From contig NZ_LODI01000003.1 in the NCBI RefSeq assembly GCF_001468485.1, forward strand, positions 6,767 to 70,766: a DNA stretch of 64,000 nt, written 5' to 3'. Source of the stretch: Pseudoalteromonas sp. H71. GTDB taxonomy: Bacteria; Pseudomonadota; Gammaproteobacteria; Enterobacterales; Alteromonadaceae. The position numbers and the translations under genes are program-made. The notes beneath the pieces were generated by a model. The model worked only from the letters and a program-made list of their open reading frames with translations. It made no database searches and was not told where the DNA came from. Positions 1 to 8,838 of the stretch are shown here, piece after piece. Position 1 is the first letter of the stretch, and every line of letters starts with the position of its first letter.

Positions 1-370
1 CAATCGTAATCCCTTCAGGAACTGCGAAATTAACTGGGTGTGAGAAACCAAGTGTTAAGTCTAAAACTTTACCCTTAGCTGCAGCACGGTAACCAACGCC
101 TACTAACTGAAGTTTCTTCTCGTAACCTTCATGCGTACCAACAACCATGTTGTTGATTAGAGCGCGAGCAGTACCTGCTTGTGCCCATGCATTTGCTACG
201 CCTTCACGAGGTAAAGTTGTAATAACGTTGTCGTTAACTTGTACTTCAACTGCGTCGTTGATAGTACGAGTAAGTTCACCGTTTTTGCCTTTAACTGTGA
301 TTTCCTGGCCTTTCAATGTAACTTCTACACCGGCAGGAACATTAATTGGTGCCTTTGCTATGCGAGACAT
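1..370 (-). CDS. rplF: 50S ribosomal protein L6, N-terminal part (runs off window)
   Basis: Large-subunit ribosomal protein L6, which binds 23S rRNA near the factor-binding site. The minus-strand reading frame opens with ATG at 368-370 ([20 protein letters not shown]) and stays open to base 1, so about 123 N-terminal residues are visible; the C-terminal half lies outside. The start follows rpsH by 13 bp, in standard spc-operon order. A GGAGGGGAACT-like Shine-Dalgarno stretch lies immediately upstream. The identification rests on the typical L6 N-terminus and gene order. Confidence 0.97.
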   Translation of the reverse strand, partial: MSRIAKAPINVPAGVEVTLKGQEITVKGKNGELTRTINDAVEVQVNDNVITTLPREGVANAWAQAGTARALINNMVVGTHEGYEKKLQLVGVGYRAAAKGKVLDLTLGFSHPVNFAVPEGITI

Positions 371-383
371 AGTTCCCCTCCGA

Positions 384-776
384 TTAAGCTACAAAGCCAA
401 TGATTTCACCACCAACACCAGCACTACGTGCTGCGCGGTCTGTCATTAGGCCTTTAGAAGTTGATACGATAGCGATACCAAGACCACCCATTACCTTCGG
501 TAATTCGTCACGTTTCTTATAGATACGTAAACCAGGGCGACTTACACGCTGGATATTTTCAATTACAGCTTTGCCTTCGAAGTACTTCAACTCGATAGAA
601 AGCTCAGGTTTAACTTCACCGTTAACTGCGTAGTCTACGATGTAACCTTCGTCTTTTAGTACTTTAGCTAATGCTACTTTCAGCTTTGAAGTTGGCATCG
701 TTACAGATACTTTCTTCGCTGATTGACCGTTACGGATACGTGTGAACAAATCCGCGATAGGATCTTGCAAGCTCAT
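384..776 (-). CDS. rpsH: 30S ribosomal protein S8
   Basis: Primary 16S rRNA-binding protein of the small subunit, 130 aa, the usual length. It begins [18 protein letters not shown] and ends in the conserved [13 protein letters not shown] tail. In E. coli S8 is also the translational repressor of the spc operon, binding near the rplE start; whether that target is kept here was not tested. It lies between rpsN and rplF on the minus strand and is presumably co-transcribed from the promoter upstream of rplN. Confidence 0.98.
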   Translation of the reverse strand: MSLQDPIADLFTRIRNGQSAKKVSVTMPTSKLKVALAKVLKDEGYIVDYAVNGEVKPELSIELKYFEGKAVIENIQRVSRPGLRIYKKRDELPKVMGGLGIAIVSTSKGLMTDRAARSAGVGGEIIGFVA

Positions 777-797
777 AGTCTTACTCCCATGATTCTA

Positions 798-1103
798 TTA
801 CCAGCTAGCCTTTTTAAGGCCAGGAATTTCACCGCGCATAGCTGCTTCGCGAACTTTAATACGGCTCATGCCGAATTTGCGAAGGAAACCATGTGGGCGG
901 CCCGTAATGTTACAACGATTACGTTGACGTGCAGGGCTAGAATCACGTGGTAAAGCTTGTAGCTTAAGTACCGCGTCCCAACGATCATCTTCAGATGTAT
1001 TAACATCACTGATGATAGCTTTTAGTGCAGCACGCTTTTCAGCATACTGAGCAACTAGTTTTGTGCGCTTTGCTTCGCGCGCTTTCATAGAATTCTTTGC
1101 CAT
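798..1103 (-). CDS. rpsN: 30S ribosomal protein S14
   Basis: Small-subunit protein S14, 101 aa. The sequence has the long form typical of proteobacteria: a single Cys ([14 protein letters not shown]) and no pair of CxxC motifs, so it is the zinc-independent (C-minus) type, not the short zinc-binding type. The C-terminus [11 protein letters not shown] is characteristic. It sits 10 bp downstream of rplE and 21 bp upstream of rpsH. Confidence 0.98.
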   Translation of the reverse strand: MAKNSMKAREAKRTKLVAQYAEKRAALKAIISDVNTSEDDRWDAVLKLQALPRDSSPARQRNRCNITGRPHGFLRKFGMSRIKVREAAMRGEIPGLKKASW

Positions 1104-1113
1104 AACCCTACCC

Positions 1114-1653
1114 TTATTTCTTAAATGGGAAGTTAAACGCTTCTAACAACGCACGGCCTTCCTCATCAGATTTCGCAGAAGTAGTGATAGTGATATCCAT
1201 ACCGCGTACACGGTCTACTTTATCGTAATCGATTTCTGGGAAGATGATTTGTTCACGTACGCCCATGCTGTAGTTACCACGTCCATCAAAAGACTTAGCA
1301 CTTACGCCACGGAAGTCACGAATACGTGGGATAGCGATTGATACCAAACGCTCAAAAAAGTCCCACATACGCTCGCCGCGTAGGGTTACTTTACAACCAA
1401 TTGGGTAGCCTTCACGCACTTTAAAGCCAGCAACAGATTTGCGTGCTTTAGTGATTAAAGGTTTCTGACCAGAGATTGCAGTTAAATCAGCTACAGCGTG
1501 ATCTAAAATTTTCTTGTCAGCTAGGGCTTCGCCCACGCCCATATTTAATGTGATCTTTTCGATCTGAGGGACTTGCATGACAGAGCTGAAACCAAACTTC
1601 TCTTGAAGTTCAGCTACTACTTTGTCTTTATATACTTCATGCAGTTTCGCCAT
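1114..1653 (-). CDS. rplE: 50S ribosomal protein L5
   Basis: 5S rRNA-binding protein of the central protuberance. I place the start at 1653 ([13 protein letters not shown]), giving 179 aa, the standard length; the open frame extends to 1722 but the extra residues are unlike L5 and overlap rplX. A GGAGTAG Shine-Dalgarno stretch precedes this ATG. The C-terminal region [20 protein letters not shown] is typical. rplX ends 16 bp upstream. Confidence 0.98.
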   Translation of the reverse strand: MAKLHEVYKDKVVAELQEKFGFSSVMQVPQIEKITLNMGVGEALADKKILDHAVADLTAISGQKPLITKARKSVAGFKVREGYPIGCKVTLRGERMWDFFERLVSIAIPRIRDFRGVSAKSFDGRGNYSMGVREQIIFPEIDYDKVDRVRGMDITITTSAKSDEEGRALLEAFNFPFKK

Positions 1654-1669
1654 CATTCTACTCCAACTA

Positions 1670-1984
1670 TTAGATAGTTTTACCAGTAGATTTAAAGATA
1701 CGTAATTTCTTACCATCTTCAATCTTGAAACCTACACGATCTGCTTTACTCGTTTCCGAGTTGAAGATCGCAACGTTTGATGCGTCCATAGACGCTTCTT
1801 TCTCAACAATGCCGCCAGCTTGGTTCAATTGTGGAACCGGCTTTTGGTGTTTCTTGATCAAGTTTATGCCTTCGACAAAGATTCGACCAGATTCAGTAAC
1901 AACTGAAAGCACTTTACCGCGCTTACCTTTGTCTTTACCTGCTAGTACGATTACTTCGTCACCACGACGGATTTTTGCTGCCAT
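1670..1984 (-). CDS. rplX: 50S ribosomal protein L24
   Basis: Assembly-initiating large-subunit protein, 104 aa, with the N-terminal KOW motif ([20 protein letters not shown], residues about 4-23). Its ATG at 1984 is 10 bp downstream of rplN, and its stop is 16 bp before rplE, matching the conserved rplN-rplX-rplE order. No anomalies are visible. Confidence 0.98.
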   Translation of the reverse strand: MAAKIRRGDEVIVLAGKDKGKRGKVLSVVTESGRIFVEGINLIKKHQKPVPQLNQAGGIVEKEASMDASNVAIFNSETSKADRVGFKIEDGKKLRIFKSTGKTI

Positions 1985-1994
1985 GATTGGCTCC

Positions 1995-2363
1995 TTACAG
2001 TACTTCTGGGGCTAGTGAAACGATTTTCATGAACTTGTCATTACGAAGTTCGCGAGTCACAGGGCCGAAAATACGTGTACCAATTGGCTGCAAGTTATCA
2101 TTTAAGATAACAGCCGCGTTGCTGTCGAAACGGATCAGAGAACCATCTGGACGGCGAACACCTTTTCTGGTACGCACAACTACCGCGTTTTTAACATCAC
2201 CTTTCTTCACTTTACCGCGAGGAATAGCTTCTTTTACAGAAACTTTAATGATGTCGCCAATCGCTGCGTAGCGACGGTGTGAACCACCAAGGACTTTTAT
2301 ACACTGCACTTTGCGAGCGCCGCTGTTATCAGCAACTTCCAGCTGAGTTTGCATTTGGATCAT
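1995..2363 (-). CDS. rplN: 50S ribosomal protein L14
   Basis: Large-subunit protein L14, 122 aa ([20 protein letters not shown]), the usual first gene of the spc operon. A GGAGGT Shine-Dalgarno sequence lies about 8 bases before the ATG. Directly upstream there is no rpsQ/rpmC (end of the S10 operon) but about 270 bp of non-coding DNA and then an unrelated AsmA gene, so transcription should start from the promoter at 2475-2483. Confidence 0.98.
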   Translation of the reverse strand: MIQMQTQLEVADNSGARKVQCIKVLGGSHRRYAAIGDIIKVSVKEAIPRGKVKKGDVKNAVVVRTRKGVRRPDGSLIRFDSNAAVILNDNLQPIGTRIFGPVTRELRNDKFMKIVSLAPEVL

Positions 2364-2474
2364 GTTAATGACCTCCGGTGTAGTAATTACAACGTGTCTT
2401 AAAATTGTTTAAAATCAAGACATTTCGATTAAATCCCACTCAAAAACAAACGAGTTGTCTCTTAAGGGCGGGCA

Positions 2475-2483
2475 ATTGTACCA
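2475..2483 (-). promoter_or_regulatory. Likely extended -10 promoter of the rplN (spc) operon
   Basis: On the minus strand the sequence reads TGGTACAAT followed by TGCCCGCCC: an extended -10 (TGn plus TACAAT) with a GC-rich discriminator. A GC-rich discriminator is typical of ribosomal promoters under ppGpp/DksA control. The -35 region (TATCGC at 17 bp) is poor, which fits an extended -10 promoter. The start site would fall near 2468, giving a leader of about 105 nt. This is a prediction from sequence only. Confidence 0.55.
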
Positions 2484-2587
2484 GCATTGAGCATGCAGCG
2501 ATAGGTTATTTTTTAATTAATTTAAGGACTGAAGAAATTTTATTAACCTTGGTAAAGCTATGTGACTATTTTTTAAATGGTTATAAA

Positions 2588-2620
2588 ATAAACAAGGCAC
2601 TTAAAAAGTGCCTTGTTTAT
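2588..2620 (-). terminator. Rho-independent terminator of the asmA-like gene
   Basis: Perfect 13-bp stem (2588-2600 with 2608-2620) with a 7-nt loop. On the minus strand the stem is followed by a T-rich run. It lies 16 bp beyond the stop of the AsmA gene and separates that gene from the rplN promoter. Confidence 0.85.
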
Positions 2621-2635
2621 TTTACTAGTGGTTAT

Positions 2636-4606
2636 TTAGCCAAATAGCCCTTTTAATTTGTCTTTTACTTTATCTTTGGCCTTCTCTTTCGCTTTTTCTT
2701 TTGCGTCATCGAGTTTCTTTTTAGCTTCATCTTTCAGGGCATTACTTACATCTAAATTTATACCCACATCGTGAAATGGTCCTTTTATACGCAATGGTAT
2801 TTTAAAGCCTGTACTGTCATCGGTTGTGCCTTGACCTTCAATTGAATCCACAATGCCCGTTACCAAGCGGTAATCTACTTTAGTGAGGGGTAAATCCACA
2901 TCCCCTTCACCGGAAATACGAATTAAAGGACTTATTAGCGACAGGTCTTTATTCTTACCCACGCCGTTTATAAAATTAAAGCTACCAGTAAGCGCAGAAA
3001 AGTCTGTTTGTTCAGCCTCTTCAAAACCAGTATCTAATCCCTCTGAAGCTGCGCCAAAGTTCCCTGATATAATTTCTTTACCTTTACGAACCATTTCAGC
3101 GACATTTGCTCCTTTTACCGCACCATCTGCAAATTTAAATCCTAATTGGCCATTAAGTGCACTTATAAACGATTTTTGACTTTGCCCAACTGTAGATAAA
3201 TTCCAATTTAAAGAGCCTTTACCGAGTAACTTGTCAAAACCAGTTGCATCAGTTAATAACGGCTGTGCATCAATATCTGTTAAATTAAAGTTTGTAGCTA
3301 TCTTATAAGGTACAATTTGAGCATCAATAGTAATTACACCTTTACCAGCGCCTTCATACGCTGAAAAGCTATCAAGGCTTAATTTAGCCACGCTATTTTT
3401 GAGAGCCACTGTAAATTGGTTTGCACCAAGCTCAATATCGTTAGCTTTTAACCCGCTTGAACGAATAACTACATTAGCATCAAGTGCATTTAATGCGCTT
3501 AAATCAATTTTCGTATCGTCCCATACAATTGGCTGAGTAGGCTTAGATTCTTTACTTTCGGGTTCTTGCTGTTTTGCTACGGCTTTTGATAAGTAAGGGT
3601 TTAAATCTAGCATGCCTAAGTCAATGTCAGCGTTAACGCCCAAGCGACTTCCTAAATTAAGCTCACTCTTACCTTTTATTTCTAGCTCGTCTAATGTAGC
3701 GATTAACTGTTCAAGATTAAATGTTTCACCTGCAAGATGCATTTTACCGTTTACACTAAAGGCATTAAACGCATTTTCTTTGGCGTTTAAGTCTATTCCT
3801 TGCCAAGTTGCTAGGTCTTTAACAGAGTTGCCATTGAGTGCTAATTGACCTTTTATGTCTTGCCCTTGTTTTGCGATTGAGCCATTAAATGTCAATTCAA
3901 CCAAGCGCGAATCTAAATTTTGCGATACATTAAAAACCTGACCTTCAATCGCTTTGGCAGGAGTATCGAGTTTTAAATCTAGTTCAAATCGCTCCTGCCT
4001 ATAGGTAATCCCCCCTTTAACTTCAAGGGTTTTACGTAATGAAGGAAGTAAAATAGCCAGCTCTAAATCGCTAATTTGCTGCTGGGCGCCCGTTTGACCA
4101 TCTAGATATGTAAATGTACCGCCATAAATAGCGACCTCACCCAGCTCAATATCAAAGCTAGCAGGTAGCTTAATTGCCTCACCAGGCTCAGTTTGCTCTG
4201 TTGGTTGCTCTGCTACAGCATCAAACAACTGCCAGTTAGCTTTACCATCCTTATCTGTTTCTAATAAAATATCGGGTTCGTTAATCACAAACTTATCAAG
4301 CTTAAATTCACCACCAAATAATGAAAACCAAGGTATATGTATCGCTAACTGCTGCATACTTGCCATATCATTTCGCGAACCCGTCTGCATATTCGCAAAG
4401 TGAACATCATTCAATTCTAATTTTAGGGCAGGAAACACACTAAGCGTTTTATCACCCTTAATTGTTAGCGTTCTTCCCGTCGTTTTTTGAACTTCCTCTG
4501 ATACTTTATTAAAAATGGTATCGGTAGGAATTAAAAAAGGCGCTGCCACAATTAAAGCAATACAGAGTAAGAGTATTACACCAAAAATTTTGAGTAAGGT
4601 TTTCAT
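2636..4606 (-). CDS. AsmA family protein
   Basis: A 656-aa AsmA-like envelope protein. It has an N-terminal membrane anchor (residues about 5-27, LLKIFGVILLLCIALIVAAP) followed by a long periplasmic region. The AsmA signature region near the start (IPTDTIFNKVSEEVQKTTGR) and the C-terminal beta-rich block with GKGSLNWNLSTVGQS and GSFNFINGVGKNKDLSLISP are typical. Members of the AsmA/TamB/YhdP superfamily are implicated in phospholipid transfer to the outer membrane; the exact role of this one is unknown. The last 35 residues are an unusual Lys/Asp/Ala-rich, probably helical tail. It is monocistronic with its own terminator. Confidence 0.9.
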   Translation of the reverse strand: MKTLLKIFGVILLLCIALIVAAPFLIPTDTIFNKVSEEVQKTTGRTLTIKGDKTLSVFPALKLELNDVHFANMQTGSRNDMASMQQLAIHIPWFSLFGGEFKLDKFVINEPDILLETDKDGKANWQLFDAVAEQPTEQTEPGEAIKLPASFDIELGEVAIYGGTFTYLDGQTGAQQQISDLELAILLPSLRKTLEVKGGITYRQERFELDLKLDTPAKAIEGQVFNVSQNLDSRLVELTFNGSIAKQGQDIKGQLALNGNSVKDLATWQGIDLNAKENAFNAFSVNGKMHLAGETFNLEQLIATLDELEIKGKSELNLGSRLGVNADIDLGMLDLNPYLSKAVAKQQEPESKESKPTQPIVWDDTKIDLSALNALDANVVIRSSGLKANDIELGANQFTVALKNSVAKLSLDSFSAYEGAGKGVITIDAQIVPYKIATNFNLTDIDAQPLLTDATGFDKLLGKGSLNWNLSTVGQSQKSFISALNGQLGFKFADGAVKGANVAEMVRKGKEIISGNFGAASEGLDTGFEEAEQTDFSALTGSFNFINGVGKNKDLSLISPLIRISGEGDVDLPLTKVDYRLVTGIVDSIEGQGTTDDSTGFKIPLRIKGPFHDVGINLDVSNALKDEAKKKLDDAKEKAKEKAKDKVKDKLKGLFG

Positions 4607-4736
4607 GTTCGTCCTTTAAGCGGTCAAATTATGTTTTTATCATAGCGAGTGTTAAGCCTAAAAGCATTGCTATAGATACAAAAAAGCTCACAAAAGCAGT
4701 TTACTTATTTCATATGAATCGTTCCTGAAACATTTT

Positions 4737-4807
4737 GATACCTTTAGGTTACAAAAAATAATTGACTCATTGATACCTCAAGGTTACATTGACACCCAGA
4801 GGTTACA
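4737..4807 (+). promoter_or_regulatory. Three palindromic operator-like repeats over the promoter of the 4837 gene
   Basis: Three 17-bp copies, at 4737-4753, 4772-4788 and 4791-4807, share the pattern GAYACCTNNAGGTTACA; the core ACCT-NN-AGGT is a perfect dyad in copies 1 and 2 and has one mismatch in copy 3. Copy 2 sits between a TTGACT (4762-4767) and a TACATT (4785-4790) spaced 17 bp. Copy 3 sits between a consensus TTGACA (4789-4794) and TTAAAT (4813-4818). Binding would block either promoter. The likeliest binder is the XRE regulator encoded second in this operon. Confidence 0.6.
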
Positions 4808-4836
4808 TCATGTTAAATTTTAAAAGGAAATGATAT

Positions 4837-5256
4837 ATGTCAAATCATGATATTAAAAATGAAGAAAAGTTTATGGGCCAAAATGCTTGGTTCTCATTAT
4901 TCATGGGAGTCACTTTATTAATCATCAGTGTTTACCCACTGCTTACTCAAACATCAGCCCCACTGTTGTTTTTTGGCACTGCTGCTTTTTTAGGTTCATT
5001 CTGTATGTTTGTGATCAGAGGCGGGTTTACATGGAAAATGAAATACCACCTTACCTACAAAGATGAGTACTTAAACACCATCGACACCATTGCCTATAAA
5101 CATGTAGTCCTTGGCTTACTTTTTAGCATGGGTGGCGTTTACTTATTCTCAGATGATTTGGCTTTAGAAGTGTCTCACACCATGATGGCCTCGTTTTATC
5201 TTGCTGTAATGTGTTTAATATATGGCGTATCAATTCTTTGGCAAAGCAAAGATTAG
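4837..5256 (+). CDS. Small multi-pass membrane protein, function unknown
   Basis: 139 aa with four predicted hydrophobic segments, near residues 15-33, 38-56, 85-105 and 110-134. There is no signal peptidase site, so it is probably an inner-membrane protein. I do not recognise a named family. The ATG is preceded by AAAAGGAAATG. It is the first gene of a two-gene operon with an XRE regulator: its stop codon overlaps the ribosome binding site of the next gene. Small membrane proteins are often paired with compact XRE repressors, but no function can be inferred from that alone. Confidence 0.75.
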   Translation: MSNHDIKNEEKFMGQNAWFSLFMGVTLLIISVYPLLTQTSAPLLFFGTAAFLGSFCMFVIRGGFTWKMKYHLTYKDEYLNTIDTIAYKHVVLGLLFSMGGVYLFSDDLALEVSHTMMASFYLAVMCLIYGVSILWQSKD

Positions 5257-5264
5257 GAACAAAA

Positions 5265-5465
5265 GTGCAAAATAACATAGCAAAATTTCGTAAAGAGGCA
5301 GGGCTTTCGCAGCAAGAACTTGCCGATGCTATAAGCGTATCGCGTAAAACAATAAGCACTGTAGAAACAAATCGATTTACGCCGTCGGTGATTATAGCGC
5401 TTAAAATTGCAGCTAACTTTAACGTGCCCGTTGAGAGCCTCTTCATATTAGATGAGGCTGATTAA
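5265..5465 (+). CDS. XRE-family helix-turn-helix transcriptional regulator
   Basis: A compact 66-aa DNA-binding protein consisting almost only of an HTH_3 domain (KFRKEAGLSQQELADAISVS, then RKTISTVETNRFTPS). I choose GTG at 5265, because AGGA at 5255-5258 is well placed before it, while the ATG at 5211 lies inside the upstream gene and adds unrelated residues. The product resembles small chromosomal XRE repressors that partner a membrane protein. The three dyads upstream of the operon are its probable binding sites (inference). Confidence 0.85.
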   Translation: MQNNIAKFRKEAGLSQQELADAISVSRKTISTVETNRFTPSVIIALKIAANFNVPVESLFILDEAD

Positions 5466-5604
5466 TAACCGAGCAGATTAGATTAACCCCAATTTTAAAC
5501 ACCATAATATTGCAGCGCGCAGGACAGCGCTGTTGTTATTAGCGTATTTGAGCTAAAATAAACAATGCTAATACATATATATAAATCCGGAGTATCTACA
5601 AGGC

Positions 5605-6768
5605 ATGAAAAAACTGCTAATTTCACCGTCAAAAATGACACTAGGCGAGCAAGAAAATCAAATCTATCAGAACATTCTGAAACAATCTTCAGAATTAAGC
5701 CTTAACCTTATGGCCGTGAAAGTAGAAAACCATCCTGATGATTTTTTACCTTGGTGTTACGAGCTATTAAACGCAAGTAGAGACCGTATTAACTACGATT
5801 TACTTGAGCCACAACAGCTACCTGTTCTTAAAAAATTGCATGATCAGCTTATTTCGGCTATCAGCTTTTTACAAGTTAAAACGCTTCGTGTAGCCCCTTG
5901 GCCTGTGGTAAGTGTATTTATAGAGCAACATAAAGACGTTATTGCACTTGATGAACAACTTCGTTTAGCAAGTTACGTAAAAAGTATTCGTGAGCAATCA
6001 TTAAAAGACATGATCCCTGAAGACCTTCTTGCTTTTACTGGCAAGCATATGGCTTCACTTGATCCAAGCACATACGACTTTGATGTTGAGTGGTTTGCAT
6101 CGACTAAAAGCGCTAAAGCTTTTCATCAACTCATTGGTGATTTACCCGGTGCGTTTGATGACGCACTGGCTAATATTCCTCTTGAAGGTGACATTACCCA
6201 TTACGAGTACCAACAATTCGTAGCTGCTTACACCAAAGTATTTACTGATAGCAGTGAAAAACCAACACTTGCTCCGGCAACACGACTACTTGCAATGCGC
6301 CGTCCTGATATTTTCACGCCAATCACAAATAGTCGTTTAGATGCATTATGCGCAGCGCTTGCGGTTACAAAACTTAAAAATAGTGATTTTGAGCGTTACT
6401 GGCAAGATATTGTAAAAGGCATTCAAGCTATGTCATGGTACAAAATGGCAAATGCTTCAAATGAACTAGAAGAGCAACTAGTGTCAATTAAAGCGCTTAT
6501 TCCGTGCTTTTTTTATTACGCAGATAATAAAACACCAGATAGCTCTAACTACATTAAATTACTCAATAAACCAAAGCGTAGCACCACTAAAACGGGTAAA
6601 ACACAACGCAGAGGTAAAGAGTCTGCTGAAATTTTAGTTGACCGCGCTTTAGCAGCTGATGATATTCCTGAGCACATTCGTAGCAAACGTGATTCAATAA
6701 TCAGCGAAGTTCAAAAAGGTCGCAGTGTAAACGAAACAATTAGTCTAATGCGCACCATATTTGGCTAA
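5605..6768 (+). CDS. Conserved-looking hypothetical protein, 387 aa
   Basis: Not recognised. It is soluble, with no signal peptide or membrane segment. The N-terminal 130 residues are predicted helical. Residues about 225-275 contain a compact motif, RPDIFTPITNSRLDALCAAL, then FERYWQDIVKGIQAMSWYK. A basic Lys/Arg/Thr stretch follows near 325-345, before a helical C-terminus. It is monocistronic, with a possible promoter TTGAGC (5548) / TACATA (5572), a CGGAG ribosome site, and a hairpin after the stop. Codon use and base composition look like the neighbours. Confidence 0.75.
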   Translation: MKKLLISPSKMTLGEQENQIYQNILKQSSELSLNLMAVKVENHPDDFLPWCYELLNASRDRINYDLLEPQQLPVLKKLHDQLISAISFLQVKTLRVAPWPVVSVFIEQHKDVIALDEQLRLASYVKSIREQSLKDMIPEDLLAFTGKHMASLDPSTYDFDVEWFASTKSAKAFHQLIGDLPGAFDDALANIPLEGDITHYEYQQFVAAYTKVFTDSSEKPTLAPATRLLAMRRPDIFTPITNSRLDALCAALAVTKLKNSDFERYWQDIVKGIQAMSWYKMANASNELEEQLVSIKALIPCFFYYADNKTPDSSNYIKLLNKPKRSTTKTGKTQRRGKESAEILVDRALAADDIPEHIRSKRDSIISEVQKGRSVNETISLMRTIFG

Positions 6769-6780
6769 ATAATTCTAAAC

Positions 6781-6805
6781 AAGCTGTACTTTCATGGTGC
6801 AGCTT
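6781..6805 (+). terminator. Probable terminator after the 387-aa hypothetical gene
   Basis: A 9-bp stem, AAGCTGTAC with GTGCAGCTT (one T-G pair), lies 12 bp after the stop and is followed by GATTATTTTA. The rest of the 6806-7050 gap holds no gene; it should contain the promoter of the porin gene, but I cannot assign one confidently. Confidence 0.65.
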
Positions 6806-7050
6806 GATTATTTTATGCACCAGCGATGTGCGATAGAATATTTCTTCCGCATAATGTAAACCACCCACCCAAAACACAACCCGCTGTTAATAAACAATAA
6901 ATTTTAAATTTCAAACAAAATAAATCAAGCTGGCATACACAGTGCAATTCTATTCTCAGTTAAACAATAAAAATGCATAAATCAAAAGGCTACGGTACTT
7001 CATAATAAAAAGCCTTCCTATGCAAAAAATCATATAACGGGAAATGGAAC

Positions 7051-7737
7051 ATGTTAAAACTAAAAAAAACAATCGCTTTTAGCGCCGTAGCATTAATGGC
7101 TGCCACATCACTAACATCAACAGCAGTAAATGCTGAAGTGTCTGCTAATGTAGCCGCTACCTCAAACTACTTATGGCGTGGACAAGAACAAACTGGCGGC
7201 GACGCAGCTATCTCTGGTGGTATTGATTACGCTGATGAGTCAGGGTTTTATGCTGGTACATGGGTATCTAATGCATCTTGGGCTGACGAAATGACCTACG
7301 AACTAGATTTCTACGCAGGTTTTGGTGGCGATATTAGCGAAGGCGTTAGTTATGACGTAGGTTATATTTACTATGCTTACCCAGACGCGGCATCAAGTGC
7401 TGATGCTGATTTCTCTGAAATTTACGGTAGCATCAGTGTTGAAGGGTTTACCTTTGGTGCATCAGTGCTTGCTACGTCAGCGGCAAGTGGTGACGGTACA
7501 GACTTTGGTGACTCACTTTATTTAACAGCTGATTACGGCTTTGCTGTTGGCAGTAATGGTACAGAAATTGCTTTACATATAGGCCATTACTCGGGTGATT
7601 TCATTGGTGATGAAGACATCATTGATTACGGTATCTCTGTATCAAAAGATGGATTTACATTTGGCGTATCAGACACTGATATGGACGAGTCAGATGTAAA
7701 AGTTTACGTTGCTTACGCTGTAGACTTCAGCCTATAA
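7051..7737 (+). CDS. TorF family putative outer-membrane porin
   Basis: 228-aa secreted beta-barrel-like protein. Residues 1-28 form a signal peptide (AFSAVALMAATSLTSTAVNA, then cleavage before EVSANV). The mature part begins with SANVAATSNYLWRGQEQT, the hallmark of the TorF/TIGR02001 (Gcw_chp) family, continues as alternating aromatic and Gly-rich strands, and ends in a C-terminal Phe-containing strand (VDFSL). It is very acidic, as usual for marine outer-membrane proteins. Its substrate is unknown. It is monocistronic, with a strong terminator. Confidence 0.88.
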   Translation: MLKLKKTIAFSAVALMAATSLTSTAVNAEVSANVAATSNYLWRGQEQTGGDAAISGGIDYADESGFYAGTWVSNASWADEMTYELDFYAGFGGDISEGVSYDVGYIYYAYPDAASSADADFSEIYGSISVEGFTFGASVLATSAASGDGTDFGDSLYLTADYGFAVGSNGTEIALHIGHYSGDFIGDEDIIDYGISVSKDGFTFGVSDTDMDESDVKVYVAYAVDFSL

Positions 7738-7764
7738 ACAAACATGTGTTACTTGCTGCAACTG

Positions 7765-7788
7765 AAGGGCCATTTGGCCCTTTTTTTA
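7765..7788 (+). terminator. Rho-independent terminator of the TorF-like gene
   Basis: Stem AAGGGCC / GGCCCTT around an ATTT loop (7765-7782), followed by a run of T, 27 bp after the stop codon. Confidence 0.9.
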
Positions 7789-7906
7789 TACTAAGGCAAA
7801 TTTGTTTAAGTATTCATGATTGTATAACTAGAAGGTAGGTTCTTACTATGTTAAGTTGAATTGGACTTTTCAAAGCTTAGGCTTTTGATTACTAAGGACA
7901 GTAAAA

Positions 7907-8572
7907 ATGAAACATAAAGTGTTAATTACTATTTCTGTTATTGCAGTTAGTTTTGCGATTATCTTCACATTACATTACTCACAAGAGCCTAATCTATCGG
8001 TTCAACAATCAGCTATCGAATCCAACAAAAACATCCCAGTAATTGATATGAAGCCCATACAAACTTTATCTACAGGTAAAAACGTGTTGCCCATCACCGA
8101 TAAAAGCAATTCGACAACACAAGAACAGTTAGATAAACCAGAGCAACAAGTCTTAACTGCTGAAGTATTTTCTGATGAGTTTGTCTCTACCGAAAATGGC
8201 AAAGAGTTTGTGTCAAAAAAAGCATTAGATGACGTATTTAAAAATGACACCTCACTATTGCTGCAACGCATGTCTAATATTGAATACTCTGAAGTCGCCC
8301 AGATACGTAAAGATAAGCTAAACGAATTTATTATAAATGAATTAAAAGACGTTACCATTTTACAACAAGACCTAGAGTGTGCAGGAAAGGTTTGCGCGAT
8401 AGAACTTACTTATACGCAAAGTAGTAACCAAGCATCTATTGACACCCTTTCAAGCTTTTCTAAAAACTATTCTTTTCAGCAATTTACTGAAACCGAAAGT
8501 GGTGATAAAAAACTAAAAGCATTGTATATCGCAACAGATAACCCTAGCGGTTTAAGCTTATCTGATAGCTAA
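7907..8572 (+). CDS. Membrane-anchored hypothetical protein
   Basis: 221 aa. One N-terminal membrane helix (residues about 5-24, VLITISVIAVSFAIIFTLHY) is followed by a polar low-complexity linker (about 28-85) and a soluble domain with a Cys pair, ECAGKVCAIEL (about residues 156-166), that could form a periplasmic disulfide. I do not recognise the family. The ATG has the weak ribosome site AAGGACAG. It is flanked by terminators on both sides, so it is monocistronic. Confidence 0.7.
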   Translation: MKHKVLITISVIAVSFAIIFTLHYSQEPNLSVQQSAIESNKNIPVIDMKPIQTLSTGKNVLPITDKSNSTTQEQLDKPEQQVLTAEVFSDEFVSTENGKEFVSKKALDDVFKNDTSLLLQRMSNIEYSEVAQIRKDKLNEFIINELKDVTILQQDLECAGKVCAIELTYTQSSNQASIDTLSSFSKNYSFQQFTETESGDKKLKALYIATDNPSGLSLSDS

Positions 8573-8580
8573 TTAAATGA

Positions 8581-8609
8581 ATGGCTGTATTTGCATTAGA
8601 TACAGCCAT
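8581..8609 (+). terminator. Terminator-like hairpin
   Basis: A perfect 10-bp stem, ATGGCTGTAT / ATACAGCCAT with a 9-nt loop, lies 8 bp after the preceding stop. There is no clear T-run after it, so Rho-independent activity is uncertain. The remaining 230 bp to the Yip1 gene hold no gene that I can see. Confidence 0.5.
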
Positions 8610-8838
8610 AATAACGTGATTATTAAGCTCTACTCCTGATTAGGTCAATCATATTAAAACCACATAGCAACAATAGGACTTAGTAATACGTCTATTACTT
8701 ATTACTTTTACAATGCCCACCTTTGTTAACAATCGGTTACAATTGAATAAAATTAGTACATACTTTTTCCTATATTATTAATCTATCCATTGGTATCACG
8801 TGTTTACCAAATCACATATAGGTTATTAAGGAATAATA

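Noticed and set aside
1114-1722. 202-aa version of L5
   Set aside because: The extra 23 residues overlap rplX and are absent from L5; the ATG at 1653 gives the standard 179 aa.
2405-2647. 80-aa plus-strand reading frame between rplN and asmA
   Set aside because: It covers the rplN promoter and leader and the asmA terminator, has no ribosome site, and its product is low-complexity. Chance frame.
5211-5264. Longer N-terminus for the XRE regulator
   Set aside because: The ATG at 5211 lies inside the upstream gene, and the added residues are not part of an HTH domain. GTG 5265 has a proper ribosome site.
5123-5446. 107-aa minus-strand frame opposite the membrane protein/XRE pair
   Set aside because: Antisense shadow of two well-supported genes; no start signals and no family resemblance.
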